A stretch of DNA of 64,000 nt from Allygus modestus. Its lineage: Eukaryota; Arthropoda; Insecta; Hemiptera; Cicadellidae. The stretch spans positions 278,585,019 to 278,649,018 of the forward strand of contig OY776111.1 of assembly GCA_963675035.1 (NCBI GenBank). Reading direction: 5' to 3'. A program made the translations under genes and the position numbers. How positions within the stretch are numbered: the first letter of the stretch is position 1; each line of letters opens with the position of its first letter. This document shows, in pieces, positions 48,184-62,345 of this stretch. Below the pieces are notes generated by a model. That model was not told where the DNA came from, made no database searches, and worked only from the letters and a program-made list of their open reading frames with translations.

Positions 48184-50158
48184 TAAATTTAACGGAGTAA
48201 CTAATGGTGTGGCAGCCTTTCAGAAAACGATCGACAAAATCATTTCTGACGAAAAACTTGAAGGAGTTTTTGCATACCTGGATGACGTGAAAATTGCAGG
48301 GAAGATTAAGCAGTATCATGAAGAGAATTAAAACGCTTTTTTGAAAGCACTTAACAGTGAACTTAACAATGAATTCAGATAAATGTAAATTGGCTCAGAA
48401 AAAAAATATCCATTCTAGGGTATCTTATAAGCAACAAAACAATGTGTCCTGATCCTGCTAGACTAAAGCCCCTTCTGAATCTTCCTCTACCTCAAGATGC
48501 TCACTCTTTGAAACGTGTCCTTTGTCTGCTGTCCCATTACTCAAAGTGGGTTTCAAAATTTTCAAAGAAGATCAGAAACTTAGTTAACTGCAAACAATTT
48601 CCCATTCCGCCATCATCTCCTGCAGCAAATTATTTCCAGCTCTTGAAGCAAGACATTGCCGATTCCTCTTCGGGTACTGTTGAAAATGATGGGCTACTAA
48701 CTGTGGAAACAGACGCTTCTAGTGTAGCGATTGCGGTATCTCTAAATCAGAATGGTCGACCAGTGGCATTCTTTTCAAGAACATTATCTGATTGTGAAAA
48801 GTATCATTCAACAGTTAAAAGAGAAGCTCAAGCTATAGTCGAATCTGTAAAGAAATTGAGACACTTCTTACTAGGAAGACATTTCAGGTTAATAACTGAT
48901 CAAAAAGCATTGTCATTTATCTTTGACCTTAAACATAGCATTGTCATTTATCTTTGACCTTAAACATACCAGTAGGATAAAAAATGACAAAATAATCCGC
49001 TGGCGTTTGGAATTATCACCTTACTCTTTTGACATTGAGTACCGGCCAGGAAAAGACAACGTAACAGGAGATACACTTTCACGAAGCTGCAGTCTTAATT
49101 TTTCAGACAAGAAACTTTTCGATTTACACCAGTCTCTCTGCCATCCTGGTATTACTCGCATGAACCACTGGGTTAAATGTAAAAACTTGCCGTATTCACT
49201 GGATGACATCTTCATGCCCAGTTTGTGCAGAGGTAAAGCCACGTTTTCATAAGTCACATAGTACATTAATCAAAGCAACATCCCCTTTCGAACGGCTTAG
49301 CATTGATTTCAAGGGACCGTTACCATCTTCCACCCAAATTCGATATCTTTTGAATGTTGTCGATGAATATTCACGTTTCCCCTTTTCGTATCCTTGTAAA
49401 GATATGACTTCAAGCACAGTAATCAATGTTTAGACAATCTATTCTCCATATTTGGGACTCCGTGTTACATACATTCTGACCGGGGAAGATCTTTCTTATC
49501 TGACGAGTCAGATAACCTATCCTTATGAAAGAGCAGTTTGGCTGGTTTGGCTAGTCCTTATAATGCAACTGGAAATGGACAAATAGAGCGCTATAACGGA
49601 ATAATATGGAAAATAATTACACTGTCACTTAAAACTAAGGGCCTCGACCAGAATTAATGGGAATTTGTTCTACCAGAAGCTCTTCATTCAATACGCTCTC
49701 TACTATGTACTGCTACGAACTGCACTCAGTACGAACGGCTCTTTATTCACCCGCGCCGTTCTCCTAACGGAACTTCACTACCCGCATAGTTGATTCAACC
49801 AGGGCCAGTTCTAGTAAAACGCAATGTAAGAATGAGTAAATATGAACCTCTTGTGGATGAAGCAGAACTTCTGGAAACCAATCCACATTATGCCCTAGTG
49901 CGTCTTAAAAATGGTGAAGAGACTACGGTTCCGCTAAAACAACTGACCCCGAGAGGGAACACAGACTTAATTTCTAATGAAGATAATGTTCCTGATATAC
50001 AAATATCAACTCCTGACAAAGATGACGAGTAAACACCACGCGTCTCTGAAGCCACAGCTGACACTCAGAAAGCTAGAGGAAAAGTAGAAAGACCATCAAG
50101 ACTCAGAAAAGTCCCAGAAAATCTTAAAGACTATGTATTAAATTCAGTGGGGGAGAAT
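48184..50158 (+). pseudogene. Gypsy-type pol polyprotein remnant (RT, RNase H, integrase)
   Basis: 5'-truncated inside the reverse transcriptase. It opens GVTNGVAAFQKTIDKII, then VFAYLDDVKIAG (YLDD catalytic motif). RNase H follows at about 48690-49080 with TVETDASSVAIAVSLNQ, PVAFFSRTLSDCEKYHSTVK and HFRLITDQKALSFIFD, and after a frame change YRPGKDNVTGDTLSR. The integrase has a zinc-binding stretch (LHQSLCHPGITRM...CPVCAEVK), the catalytic aspartate in LSIDFKGPLP, a second in HSDRGRSF and the glutamate region GQIERYNG. A GPY/F-like C-terminal segment is at 49790-49950. Several frameshifts and stops, including a 31-bp tandem duplication at about 48906-48967, make it non-functional. Confidence 0.9.
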
Positions 50159-50328
50159 GTGGTAAACTGTCTCACTTGTGAACAGTTTTAATCAGCTGTT
50201 TACAAATGTATATTTATTATCTAATTTGTCAATGTTTACTTTTTGTATTATTCAATCTTACTTTACTCTTGTAGGAATTTATGTTGTATAAAGCCTTGAT
50301 TTATCAAAAGATATTGTCTTTTATTACA
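50159..50328 (+). repeat. Candidate 3' LTR of the Gypsy-type element
   Basis: Starts TGTGGTAAACTG straight after the purine tract GTGGGGGAGAA and ends TTTTATTACA, giving TGT...ACA ends over 170 bp. It contains TTGTATAAAGCC, a plausible TATA box. No 5' LTR partner is in the window, so the right edge is set by the terminal dinucleotides only. The polyprotein's last codons run up to the start. Confidence 0.6.
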
Positions 50329-51452
50329 TACAGTATTCATTAATTAAAAATTAACTAATTACACTTCAGGCAATTATTTTTTCAAGAAATAAACAGACAG
50401 TTTTAGTATATATAGGTTTACTACAGATTTATTTCCAGCTAAACGAAGGGTGGTCTACAGTGTTCGAGATAATGGGCACCACCAAGAGTTGTTACCGATT
50501 CTTTTGTTGTAAAACTACAGTTTCTCTTAGTCTCCTTGATTAAAGAGGGTAGACATTTAAATTGTTTTCATTGACTCACGAGGAAACAATCTACCATCAG
50601 GGTCATATTTTTCCATCAGCTGCATGTTGCCATATTGTTAGTGTTAACCTCAAAACAACAGAACACATGTTATCAATATTGTTTCCGATAGACATTATGT
50701 TAAGAAATAAACAGTGTTGGGGTTGAAAAAATAGCTATTTAATCCTTTCAATCAAGGTTTATAATAATTTAACAATTTTGTAGAGGGGTTAATGCCGTTG
50801 CTAAGAAGATATTAGTATTCGAAAGGCCCGCGACTGAATGTCAGAACTACAGCATCTGTTTAGCATGTAAGAGCAGCACGAGGAATCGTTTGTTTTGTTT
50901 GGCTAAATTATTCACAGTTTGGCTACATCGAACAGTGTAGGTGTAAACCGCATGTAACTTTCTTTTAAATGATGTTGGTTTACAAATATTGTCACTACAT
51001 AAACTATTCATTTTTAATATTGACATAAAACGCGTAACCACACGTGCAATGCAATTGTGCTTTCGTACATTTCAAAATTGAAATTTCTTTATACAAAAAA
51101 TGTTGAAATAACATTTATTTTCTTTTTAATAAAATTACAATTAGTTCAACATCTTGACAACTTTTTTTAAACTATCCCTCTTGCATATTCGAATAGTTCA
51201 AAGATTTATAATATACCAATCTTCTAATTCAATGTCAGTCTGTAATTTCAATTTTCTCTGTTTACTTCTTGTGGTTGATCATGATTCATCCAAAACTAAT
51301 TTTTAGGTCAATAATAAAACCACAGTTTCGTTTCCGATCCAGTTCTTAATGTCATATGTCATATGTTCGTGATCAGCATACACCTAAGACGTCAAACTCC
51401 ATTAGAATTTACAAAACTCCATTAGAATTTACAAATATTAGTTTTAAGTATT
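50329..51452. other. Unassigned intergenic sequence
   Basis: AT-rich. A short direct repeat (ACTCCATTAGAATTTACAAA at about 51396 and 51417) is the only structure noticed. Confidence 0.3.
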
Positions 51453-53208
51453 TTAGCGAATTTCCCCTACAGGGTAGAAGCTATTACCTAGTCGGCATGG
51501 TAAGACCTAGGCCCGGGACCATGATTAATTTTCGTTTTGAGGTCCCCAGATGCCAAAAACACTATTAGTTCAAAACTGTATATATATGTGTAACCATGGG
51601 TGCGATAACTTTCGTAAAAATGCTCCGATTCGATTAAATTTGGTACAGACATGTAAAGCAACATTTATGACTTTAAGTTATAAAACCAGCCAGATCGTTC
51701 CATCTAAAGGGGTATTTTGGGGGGTTTTGTCCCCGAATTGTTTTGAATGTTTTACTTATAATGTTTTAGTGAATCAAATTTTAGTTTTCACCATTAAATT
51801 CAGCTTAAAAAACAAACAATTTGGTGTTTTGGTCATTGCTCTACGTCAATTGGTTACAGAGATATTGGAAGTGCTAAACACAGTACGTTTTCCAATGTTA
51901 TCCTTATGGAGAGTAAGACAAATTGTACATCTTGCTTATTTATCGTTTTATCCTGACGAAACGGTATATTGCTTCATACCGTTGTGGTCTATTGATATTT
52001 GCAAGGAAAACTGTTTTTTTAAGATAGTTCCAGATGCAGCAAACCTGCGTACTCAGCCGCCATGTTATTCTTATGGAGAATAAGTAAAATGTTATCTCCC
52101 TTAATAATGATCATAAATTAATAAAATTTGGTATTTTGCTTCACCTACTTGTGTTATAAAATAATTTGCATAAAAAAACTTTTTTGTGTGTCTTGTTTCA
52201 GCGGGAGTGCAGAATTGGAACAGTCAGGACCTCCCGCAGCCCCGTCCTTACGCAGTAAAAATGTTTGGCGGGGAACTGGCGCTGTCCCCCCCACCCTCGA
52301 GCCGCGAGTACTACACCAGGGAGCCACACACTCCTTCCCACTCCATACATAACAACAGCAGTTCTGCCAACTGACATAAACATCAGAATTGTCGTATAAT
52401 CCCAAAAAACGACAGTTTCAGACCATGATTCCTGTAATTTCCAGAATCTTATTTAACAATACGCGATTTTTGTTAGGTTATTCCTCCGTTATTTCTGAAC
52501 CAATTTTAACGATTGAGGTACCTAAGATATTCCAATTGTCTTTTAAAATATAATAAAGAACAAACAATAATTTGTATTCATCAAAAATCACAATAATTTA
52601 AACTAGCAGATGTCTTGTTCTCCGCACGGGGATTTAGCAGGTATAGAGCCAGACGTTTTTGCTAACATTTGTTTATCTGTCTGTCTATTTATAAACCATA
52701 TTTGTTCCGCGTTTCATAAAAAAAGACTGTACTGAATTAAATAAAACATTTTCTTGTGGGGGAGGAAACGTTTAGGCTTGAAAATTAAACAGCGCGCTGC
52801 GGCGGTTAGGTTAGGTTAGGTTACATAATTTCCGTACACAACACGATTGTTTCTGAGGGTCCCATAATTTACGCTGGATGCTGGAAGTTGGCAGAACTGC
52901 TGTTGTTATGTATGGAGTGGGAACGAGGGCCCGGCCAGACTAGACCAGTTCCCAGACCAGTTCCCGGCCAAACATTTTTACTGCGCGAGAACGGCGCTGC
53001 TGGAGGTCCTGACTGTTCCATTTCTATCGTCTCGTTTCCAGCAAACCTGCATCCTCAGACGCCGTGTTATTCTTATGGAGCATAATTAAAATGTCATAAA
53101 TCATTTATTTATGAATGTATGTTGATGAAACTTAGTATGTGACTTTAAGTGGTATTAAGATACATATTGGAAATTCGTTGAGTACGCAGGTTTGCTGCTA
53201 CGGTGGTA
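51453..53208 (+). mobile_element. Family-1 repeat, copy 16 (subtype II), with a nested foldback element
   Basis: Starts TTAGCGAATTTCCCC and ends CGGTGGTA. The microsatellite is almost lost (TATATATATG at 51580-51589). One inner module is interrupted at its hairpin motif by the foldback element, with GCAAACCTGCATCCTCAG resuming at 53040. The 177-residue ORF at 51550-52083 is read-through of the repeat; equivalent frames in other copies are closed. Confidence 0.85.
52200..53040. mobile_element. Foldback element, about 840 bp
   Basis: Inverted arms of about 170 bp (52200-52374 and 52887-53040) share GGAACAGTCAGGACCTCC, CGCAGTAAAAATGTTTGGC and CCCACTCCATACATAACAAC with some internal differences; the right arm has a doubled CCAGTTCCC. 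The centre includes a TTAGG run (52806-52824) and the GTTCTCCGCACGGGGAT segment also found near 6568. The ORFs on both strands are arm-derived. Confidence 0.75.
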
Positions 53209-56200
53209 TTTTAAGTTTATACTTTCATTAAAGGTACGTAGGAAAGGTCCTAGTAAATTTGGTGTATCGATAAGTATCGTTGTTTGGTTGTTGAGGTGGC
53301 ATCCAGAATAGTCTGTATTCAATTAATGTATTTACTAAGCGCTTAATCCAAACAATTTGTCTCCTATTCAGAGAATTACTATCGTAATTGTTTTATACCA
53401 GTGAGATCCTAGTCGTCATATGACGGAGGAAATGAAAGCTTGACATGACGGCGCAGAGCACTACCGTCGCACGTCGTTGGGACATCTGGTAATCATCTGG
53501 TAATCAACTGGTAATCACCCGATAATCCGAGTGGTAATCTTCTAGTTCGTTCCACGCTCAAATAACGACACTTTCTTTGTCATCTTTTGGCATTGAAGTG
53601 AAATTTTAATCTTCCAACTCTGGGCATCCATCAAATTGATTATTTATTATTTATTAATGCATACACTAAAAGTGATAGTTATTCTTTTGATAAATAAGGA
53701 AATAGGATAAAATCTTCGTGAAAAATGTCTTGGTTCCAATACCACATTGGCTTCCAATACCAATCGGTGTAATTGTTTACCTTACGTAATTTAAGGTTTT
53801 AAAACGTCTTAACATTGGATGTCAGCAGCAGGTATTGGGCCGTCAATATCAGGAAAGTCCCACGGTTTTGTTATATAAACTGTTGACGACGTTGATAGTG
53901 CTAGTTTTACTATGGGGTTTCAAGTATTTTGAAACAAGTGTTTGGAGAAATATTTTATGTTATAGCCTTATTGTGTTATAAATGAAATGCTTTAGTAAGT
54001 GTCATTTTACAAATAAGAGCTTGGTTCGAACGAGTAAGAAAATTTGGACAACTTACGTGGTATCTAGGCTCTTCACATTGTTACCCAAATTTCACCAAAT
54101 GTTTCCGTAATGTGCTTAGTTGTGGAAACATGATGTCTTTGTCTTAACGTGATGTAAACACTTTAGCTAGTGAACTGTTAACTCCAAACGAGCAATGTTG
54201 TTCTATCTTCCATGTTGTAACTGACTCACAAAGACTGGTTACTGTACCCTCTTCAAGGAGCCAGCTTTCCCTTTCATTTTCATTTTTATCGTTATACAGA
54301 GTCTTCTGCCGAGAATATTTTTCCTTAACATGGTATTTCCCACTTATTTTGTCAACACTAGCAAATACATACTATTATTTACGTACAAATAATTTGAGAC
54401 CTCTAAATACAAGCATATATAACTGTTGTTTCCACAAAAGTTATGTATAAGTCATATAGGAGTTTAAAAGCGTATCTATATTAGTATTTCTGTTTGGTTT
54501 TTGTAAACTAGGTATTGCTTTTTTATCTCAATTATATGCATTTTAATCCAAAACTATCACTTGATATTTATTACAATCTGAATTTATTTACTGTCTCTAA
54601 CTAATTCGGAGTTTTTTTTTTACGATAGGACAATACATTATACATCGTTAGGGTCTGATGTGAATAACTACTTAGGGGTTAGAGAAAGTGCAGTGGACTT
54701 AGTAAACTCGGCACCACGTTCATGCCAAAATAAATATAAATCATTTGTCCTCTTCTGTAATTGCTAAACTGTCGACAATAATCGATTTAATTTCATGTTT
54801 AAATTGATTATGTTGCAAATTATTGAAAATAGTTAGTTATCATAAAGTATACGATTGCGTTACCATTTCAATTGTTTGTATTTATAATAAACTTTTAATA
54901 ATGTAAATGCTCTAAAACAGTTGTTTTTGTGCATAAAGCTGGCTTTGAATGTAATTGGAATACAATTGAACATTCTATGTCATATTTTTGGTCAAAAATG
55001 CGCTTTGGCACTAATAGAATTGCACTTCTGTTATACTAATAGAATCGCCTTAGTGCGATTGCCTTAGTGTGTGTGTATATTCATAGGCTGTTCATTGGAG
55101 CAAAATATCAACTATTCACTTTCAGTCAGTAAATGAGTGCGGTGAGCGAGTCCGGATGTTTTGCCACATCACCTGATTACTTCCCGCGAACATGCCGACA
55201 TACGTTGAGAGGTGAAGGTGTCCGGATGCTGAGTCGCCGTGGGCGCCGCGCCGCGGTCACCACCGCCTGTTATTACCCTTCTCTCGTATTACCAGGATAA
55301 TAACTCTACGCGGCAGGAACTTAGTGCAAACTCGCCCCCAGGATGCTTTTATGTAACATAACTGCACTTCTAGCCAGTTATATTGGCTGTGTTATTCGAG
55401 GTTTGGCTGTGGTTGGAGGTTCTCACAGAGAAGCCCTCAATATGATTGAATCCATGCAGATAAATTCTGCTGGATAATGCGTGATCGCAACCAAGAACCA
55501 AGCTTTGAGCGACCATAATACAGACCTATAGAGTGCCGCACATGGATTACAAGTGAAACCTATATGGTAGTTGGCATTTTACCCTCTGCTGAAATAAAAT
55601 TCTCCAGCTAAACAACTCTTCAAAGTTTAAAATTTCGAGCTGCACTTGGTATGTTGACTTATAACTGTCAAATCTATGAGTCTGCTCAATTCCTTCATTA
55701 ATCATTGTATTTCACATATATGAATAAATCGACCTGTAATGTCTAAGGAGACTTTCAGTACTCGCACAATAATGTACATAAACTTCAGTGTAAACTTGAA
55801 ATAAGAGTGAAGAAGCTTTATTATACAAATTTAGTTTTGAGGGTGTTGTTCATTTGCAACACCCTCAAATAATAGAGGGTGTTGCAAATTCACACTCAGT
55901 TGCTAATAGAGCAACTGGTTTAAATATCTAATGTTGATATTTATTATTTTTCGAGCCTTAAATTCATCCTACAAACAATTCCCCGTATGAGAGAAAAACA
56001 ACATATTAAACCAACATGAAAGACCACTTCAATTACTGTGATGAAGTAGCCTGTCACCATGGCTACATTGTTTGTATTTAAGTGAAAGTATTAGAAAAAG
56101 TCCACGTAATTGCGGGCTGTTTGTTACATACTTATGAGGGTCGAACAACTCTAGTTTATACGTAACAAACTTCTTGGCCGGAAATTTCCGGACTTGACAC

Positions 56201-58250
56201 TCCCGTAACTGGTCCATCCGGATCCGCTTCTGTCACTTCCGGTTTGTCAGGTTGGGCCATTCATCCTGGGCCACTACCTGCGCCAGATATGATTGCTTAA
56301 CAGGTCATTAATTAATATCACTGTCCGGACTGGCGGCCTAGCTAGGCCACTGCGAGGCCCAGTGAGATTGCCCCGCTTGATTTATTCTGCAATTTAAAAG
56401 TGGCGGTTGATTATGTTAGATGTTATTATGGGTAATAATGGCATATGAATATTAATTATTTTGATGCGAGTGAAACGTGTCACTTGCAAATTACTGGTAA
56501 ATAGAGTGTGCAGGAAATCAGTCTCTATATGAAAAAACCTAAAGTCGGGCAGTCTTCCCATTCTACCCGACAAGTTTGCTTGATATTTTCAATGGTAAGT
56601 GTTGAAGCACTTCACTTAACCTTTTTATTGACCTACAGTATAAGCGTATTATTTTAAGGGTATTTGGTTGTTTAAAATACTTAAACGTACGTTTATAAAA
56701 CGAAATACATCATTAGGTTAACCACAGAATGCTGTACAATATACATACAGCGATAATATTTTCGAGTGCTAACGTCAATGACGTGTAGGATTAATTATAG
56801 CAACCACTTTATTTTTATTTGGCACTTATATTATGCCAGTTAATGCCACTTCATTGCCTCGCATTTCCTTTGCGAGGCCATTTTAAATAAACTACATGGT
56901 TTTACCTTCCGCCAGATATATGCTAGTTTGCCAGGTGTATGAGCACGAAGATAAGGTCAAAAGAGATAAGGTGTATCAAGCATTAATGCCGTCTTGGACG
57001 CCCATCAACTTCCTCCAACGCAACGTAGGTTCGCCACCCACTCACCCACTCCTTACGAACAATATCAAACCCTCTACTGTTTTCGTATATCAGACAGTAT
57101 CAGGACAAGGTGAGAGATGACATCGTAAAATTCTCATTTCGTCGTGATAATTTCTCTGTTCAGGCGACGGAGAGACAAAATGGTTTTGATTCTTTAGCAC
57201 TGAGACCAGAGAAAAGTTGTTCAAATGTGCCAAATTGTAAACTCTGTGCTATTCATATAGTCTGACAAGGATCTCTCATGACTGAAGTATTTGAACGGTG
57301 TTGTAATACGAAGGTTCCTCGTAAGGGACTGGTCGCATCTCCGTCGTACCTTGGTGTGGTTATGCCAACAATGGAGACCTGACTGCGGAACCTCGACACA
57401 GAAATGCATATACACGCACGGTTTCCACACATTATGTCAACCCGTGACACCAACTTCAGCTCCTTCGCCAGATCCGGGTTGTCCCATTGTTTACGTCCTG
57501 GTCGGAGCGGGTAATGGGTGACCCAGGCCACTTTAGTTGTTTTCTTCAGATCTTCAGACCCGTGGCGATTTGGATCTTCACGCTGGTGTCGGAATTATGA
57601 GGCATGAGGAGAAATATTGCAACAGACCGCTCTTCCGGCAAGGCTGCGAAATAAAGGAGGCATCTGCTGGAAAGTGGAAAGATAGATGGATTGATTACAG
57701 CATAGTTGAAACGACGCCGTGGTGTATTGTCAAGAATTATCATACAATACAATACTGATGTGCAATTAGGTGTGTTAATGAGGACCTGACGACTCTGACA
57801 ATTAATAAATCAACGCAGTCTTGCCAGGACGTAGTTGACAGGTCTTTGTCGTTTAAGAAAACATAGCCTTCCATTTGTACAAGGATTACACTTTATAATA
57901 ATAATTTCACACACTTTAATATTTCACATTATACCACAACATTATTAACAAATTACTGTACTACTTCACATTTTTTTGAAGTAATGTTAGTCTTTCTTTT
58001 ATTCATACGCTTGACGATGGTGGTTATAAGTAATTATTTATATGATCACCAATCGAATAAACAACCTGGATATTATTGACTGTATTTTGAAGCTGGATTT
58101 AAAAGCATAATTTTTAAACTTAGCAAGTTGTTTTTTTCCTGTAATCTAACAGGATAAATAAATGTCCTTATACTTTGTACGATGGCTTTCTCTATATTGT
58201 GAGCTCTACAAATTTCAGCGGTAAAATTCTTAACGTTATTTTTAAAATAA
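53209..58250. other. Long intergenic stretch, no gene recognised
   Basis: Noted structures: a short tandem of (T/A)CTGGTAATCA units (53485-53540); a GC-rich patch at 55130-55290 in which GTCCGGATG occurs twice; a 15-bp-arm hairpin at 55852-55889; TGCCTCGCATTTCCTTTGCG with AGGCCA at about 56854; and mixed short ORFs at 56896-57758 with no family resemblance. Host exons may be hidden here, but I cannot support any. Confidence 0.3.
55839..55889. repeat. Inverted repeat with 15-bp arms and a third half
   Basis: ATTTGCAACACCCTC (55852-55866) and GAGGGTGTTGCAAAT (55875-55889) are perfect complements around AAATAATA. A further GAGGGTGTTG lies just to the left (55839-55848), so two alternative hairpins are possible. 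Confidence 0.7.
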
Positions 58251-59459
<1,209 letters not shown>

Positions 59460-59608
59460 AAACTCGCAAATGACTTATATTGAAGATAAATTATCAAGTA
59501 CACAAGTGTGTTCAATCTTATCATTGGCTGATAACCTCGAAAGATTGCTTGTTTACAGCGAGCTCCACTATACGGTATGCTTATGTACATTATTAACAAT
59601 ATTTTACT

Positions 59609-61139
59609 TTCTCCCCCTTAAACATAGTATATGGAGAAAGTATTGATTTCTTCAAAATTTTTGAATTTGAGTTTATAGTGGAAATATTCGTTTTGGTTCT
59701 CCCTGAATCCAAAAAAGGGTTATTTTTACGTGATGTCTGTGTGTGTGTCTGTCTGTCTGTCCGTCTGTATGGATGTGTACAGAGCTAGAGCCCTAACCAA
59801 TGGTACGATTTTTATGATATTTGGTATGTAGGTACTAATCCACGATATCTCCAGGAGTTTTCTAATTTTTTATTTTTAAGGGTAATATTATTCCCCAAAA
59901 ACCACCAAAAAACATAAAAAATCAAAATTTCTCAAAAATGGCTCTAACGAGTTTAATTAAACTTTAGTCGTTTGTTGTGCTTTAGTTTTTCAACAAAATG
60001 ACACCACCCGAATTTCTGTAAAAATTCTAGTTCAGAAATTACAGCGCTGAAAACATCAACAATTAGTTTTTTAAAATTTGTCATAAAAAAACATAAATAT
60101 AAAAAAATATTACTATTCACCACTAAAAAGAGCTCAACAAACTGAATAATTTAGTATTTTGAATTACGATTCTACGATTGCTGGTTGTGGAGAAAATTGA
60201 AATTTTCATTTTGCGGTAAACGCAGTACGTTGTCCAATGTTATTCTTATGGGAAATACAATACCCCCGCCGCAGTAAACCTGCATACTCAGCGAATTTCC
60301 AATGAATATATAACATAACATTAAAACACTTAACAGGATTCATAAGAAATATATTTACAAACAAGCGATATTTAAAATATGAATTATTCTCCATAAGAAT
60401 AACATTGGGGATGTTTACGCAGGTTTGCTGCAACAAGGAACACAAAAGAATGGGGTTTTATGCAAATATCAATCTCATCTTAGTGAAGTTACATACCAAG
60501 TTTCATCCATATACATTCATAAATAAGCGATTGTATAACATTTTAATTATTTTCCATAAGAATAATATGGGGACCAAGTACCTAGGTTTGTTGCTGCGGG
60601 AACCATAGTCACAAAATTGTTTTTTGTGCGAAAAATCTTTGTTGTTCAAACAACAATGAACCACAACCGGATGAAGCCATATACCAAATTTCGTCAGTTT
60701 ATGTTCATAAATAAGCGAGATATACATTTTTTCTTTTTCTCCATAAGAATAACATTAGACAATGTACTGTGTTTAGCACTTTCAATATTATCTCAGTAAC
60801 CAATTGACGTAGAGCAATGATCAAAATACCAAATTGTTTGTTTGTTATGCTGAATTAAATGCTAAAAATTAAATTTGGATTTAAATCAAAATTACATGTG
60901 GAAACCCCAAAAAATCCATTTTTGGGCTACAAAACCCCCCTTCGAATGGTGCGATTCGTCTGGTTTTCGAACTCGTTCAAGTAAATGGTGCTTTACACAT
61001 TTGTACCAAATCTCATTAAGATCGGACCTTTTTTACGAGAGTTATCGTGCTTACGGACTTTATATATATATTATTTATATATATATATATATAAAATGTC
61101 CGTAAGCACGATAACTCTCGTAAAAAAGGTCCGATCATA

Positions 61140-61178
<39 letters not shown>

Positions 61179-61400
61179 TTGAACGACTGGTGTTTTTGGC
61201 ATCTGGGGACCTAAAAATGAAAAGTTATCACGGTCTCGGGCTTAAGTCTTACCATGAGACCTTCTTCCAGGGGAAATTCGCTAAAAATTACTATTTCCCT
61301 CTTATTTACTGATCAATTTCGTTTAAACTTGATATGCTTGTCAAGTTAGCATTGACCAACAGAGGAAATACGAAATAAGTAGGGGGCATTAGTTCCTTCA
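59609..61400 (+). repeat. Family-2 repeat, copy 2, split by a family-1 copy
   Basis: Left part 59609-60260 and right part 61285-61400. It starts near ACTTTCTCCCCC, with GGAGAAAGT about 25 bp on. The small TG/TCTG microsatellite (59735-59770) is followed by the same blocks as at 19563-20130. The copy at 20032-20065 shows the uninterrupted site. Confidence 0.7.
60261..61284 (-). mobile_element. Family-1 repeat, copy 18, inserted in a family-2 repeat
   Basis: TACCCCCGCCGCAGT to TTCGCTAA. Like copy 1 it joins a subtype-I end to a third inner block. The microsatellite zone carries an inverted duplication: TACGAGAGTTATCGTGC before a TA tract and its complement after it (61033-61125). The GGTAATAG stretch near the end is deleted. 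The empty site ATACAAAAATT exists at 20038. Confidence 0.9.
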
Positions 61401-61424
61401 GAACCAGCAAAGGCGCGGTGTGGA

Positions 61425-61620
61425 CGCGTGGACGCGAGGACGTCCCCCCCCCCCCCGATGACCTTGACCCCAAGGTCACCCCCGAGGTCACCCCCCCATG
61501 ACGTCATCCCCCCCCTCCCCCCCTCCCCCCCCTCCCCCCCATTACGTCATCCCCCCCCCGACCTTCTCCATAGCCAAGCTCGGACCCCCCCCCCGTTTGC
61601 AACATTTTTCATGATGAGGA
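61425..61620. repeat. C-rich low-complexity block with CRE and AGGTCA motifs
   Basis: Runs of C up to about 14 nt, with two near-identical (A)TGACGTCATCC / ATTACGTCATCC motifs (61499, 61541) and TGACCTTGACC / AAGGTCA / GAGGTCA half-sites at 61461-61493. The proline-rich ORF is an artefact of the C runs. Confidence 0.7.
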
Positions 61621-61735
61621 AAAACTTTCAAAAATTAATAACTAGCCTATTTACTCACCGATTCCCACGGGACTTTTTCCAGAATGTAGGCCTATCCCAG
61701 AGGAAGCGAATGACGTAAGAACCCCATAGATCCGC

Positions 61736-62345
61736 CATTAAACAAGGCTGCTATTAATTTTTAAACGTGTTTTCCTTATGGGATCTCGGCTGTTTACCGT
61801 CCGATTTTGACGAAATGTCACCACATGCCGGGCGGCGGCCTAAGTAAACCATCCCTTAAAGAAAATTGAGAATCCACCGTTAAACGGGCCCGCTATTAAT
61901 TTATAACCGCGTTTTCCTCATGGGATCTCAGCTGTTTACCGACCGATTTTGATGAAACTTCACCACATGTCGGGTGGTGACCTAAGTAAACCATCGCTTA
62001 AAGAAAATTGAAAATCCACCGTTAAACGGGCTCGCTATTAATTTTTAAACGCGTTTTCCTTATAGGATCTCAGCTGTTTACCGATCGATTTTGACGAAAC
62101 CTCACCACATGTCGGGCCGTGACCTAAGAAAACCATCGCTTAAAGAAAATTGAAAATCCACCGTTAAACGGACCCGCTATTAATTTTTAAACGTGTTTTC
62201 CTTATAGGATCTCAGCTGTTTACCGACCGATTTTGATGAAACTTCACCACATGTTGGGCAGCGGCCTAAGTAAACCATCGCTTAAACGGGCCCGCTATTA
62301 ATTTTTAAACGCGTTTTCCTCGCGGGATCTCGGCTGTTTGCCGAC
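61736..62345. repeat. 142-bp satellite, about 4.5 units
   Basis: CTATTAATTT begins units at 61751, 61893, 62035, 62177 and 62295, giving spacings of 142, 142, 142 and 118. Each unit has GATCTC(A/G)GCTGTTTACCG, then GATTTTGA(T/C)GAAA and CACCACATG. The last unit lacks about 24 bp. Confidence 0.92.

Noticed and set aside
51550..52083. 177-codon ORF, the second longest in the window
   Set aside because: It lies wholly within a family-1 copy. The matching frame is closed in other copies and its peptides correspond to repeat modules, so it is open by chance.
61428..61718. 96-codon proline/serine-rich ORF
   Set aside because: Produced by poly-C runs; the composition explains it entirely.
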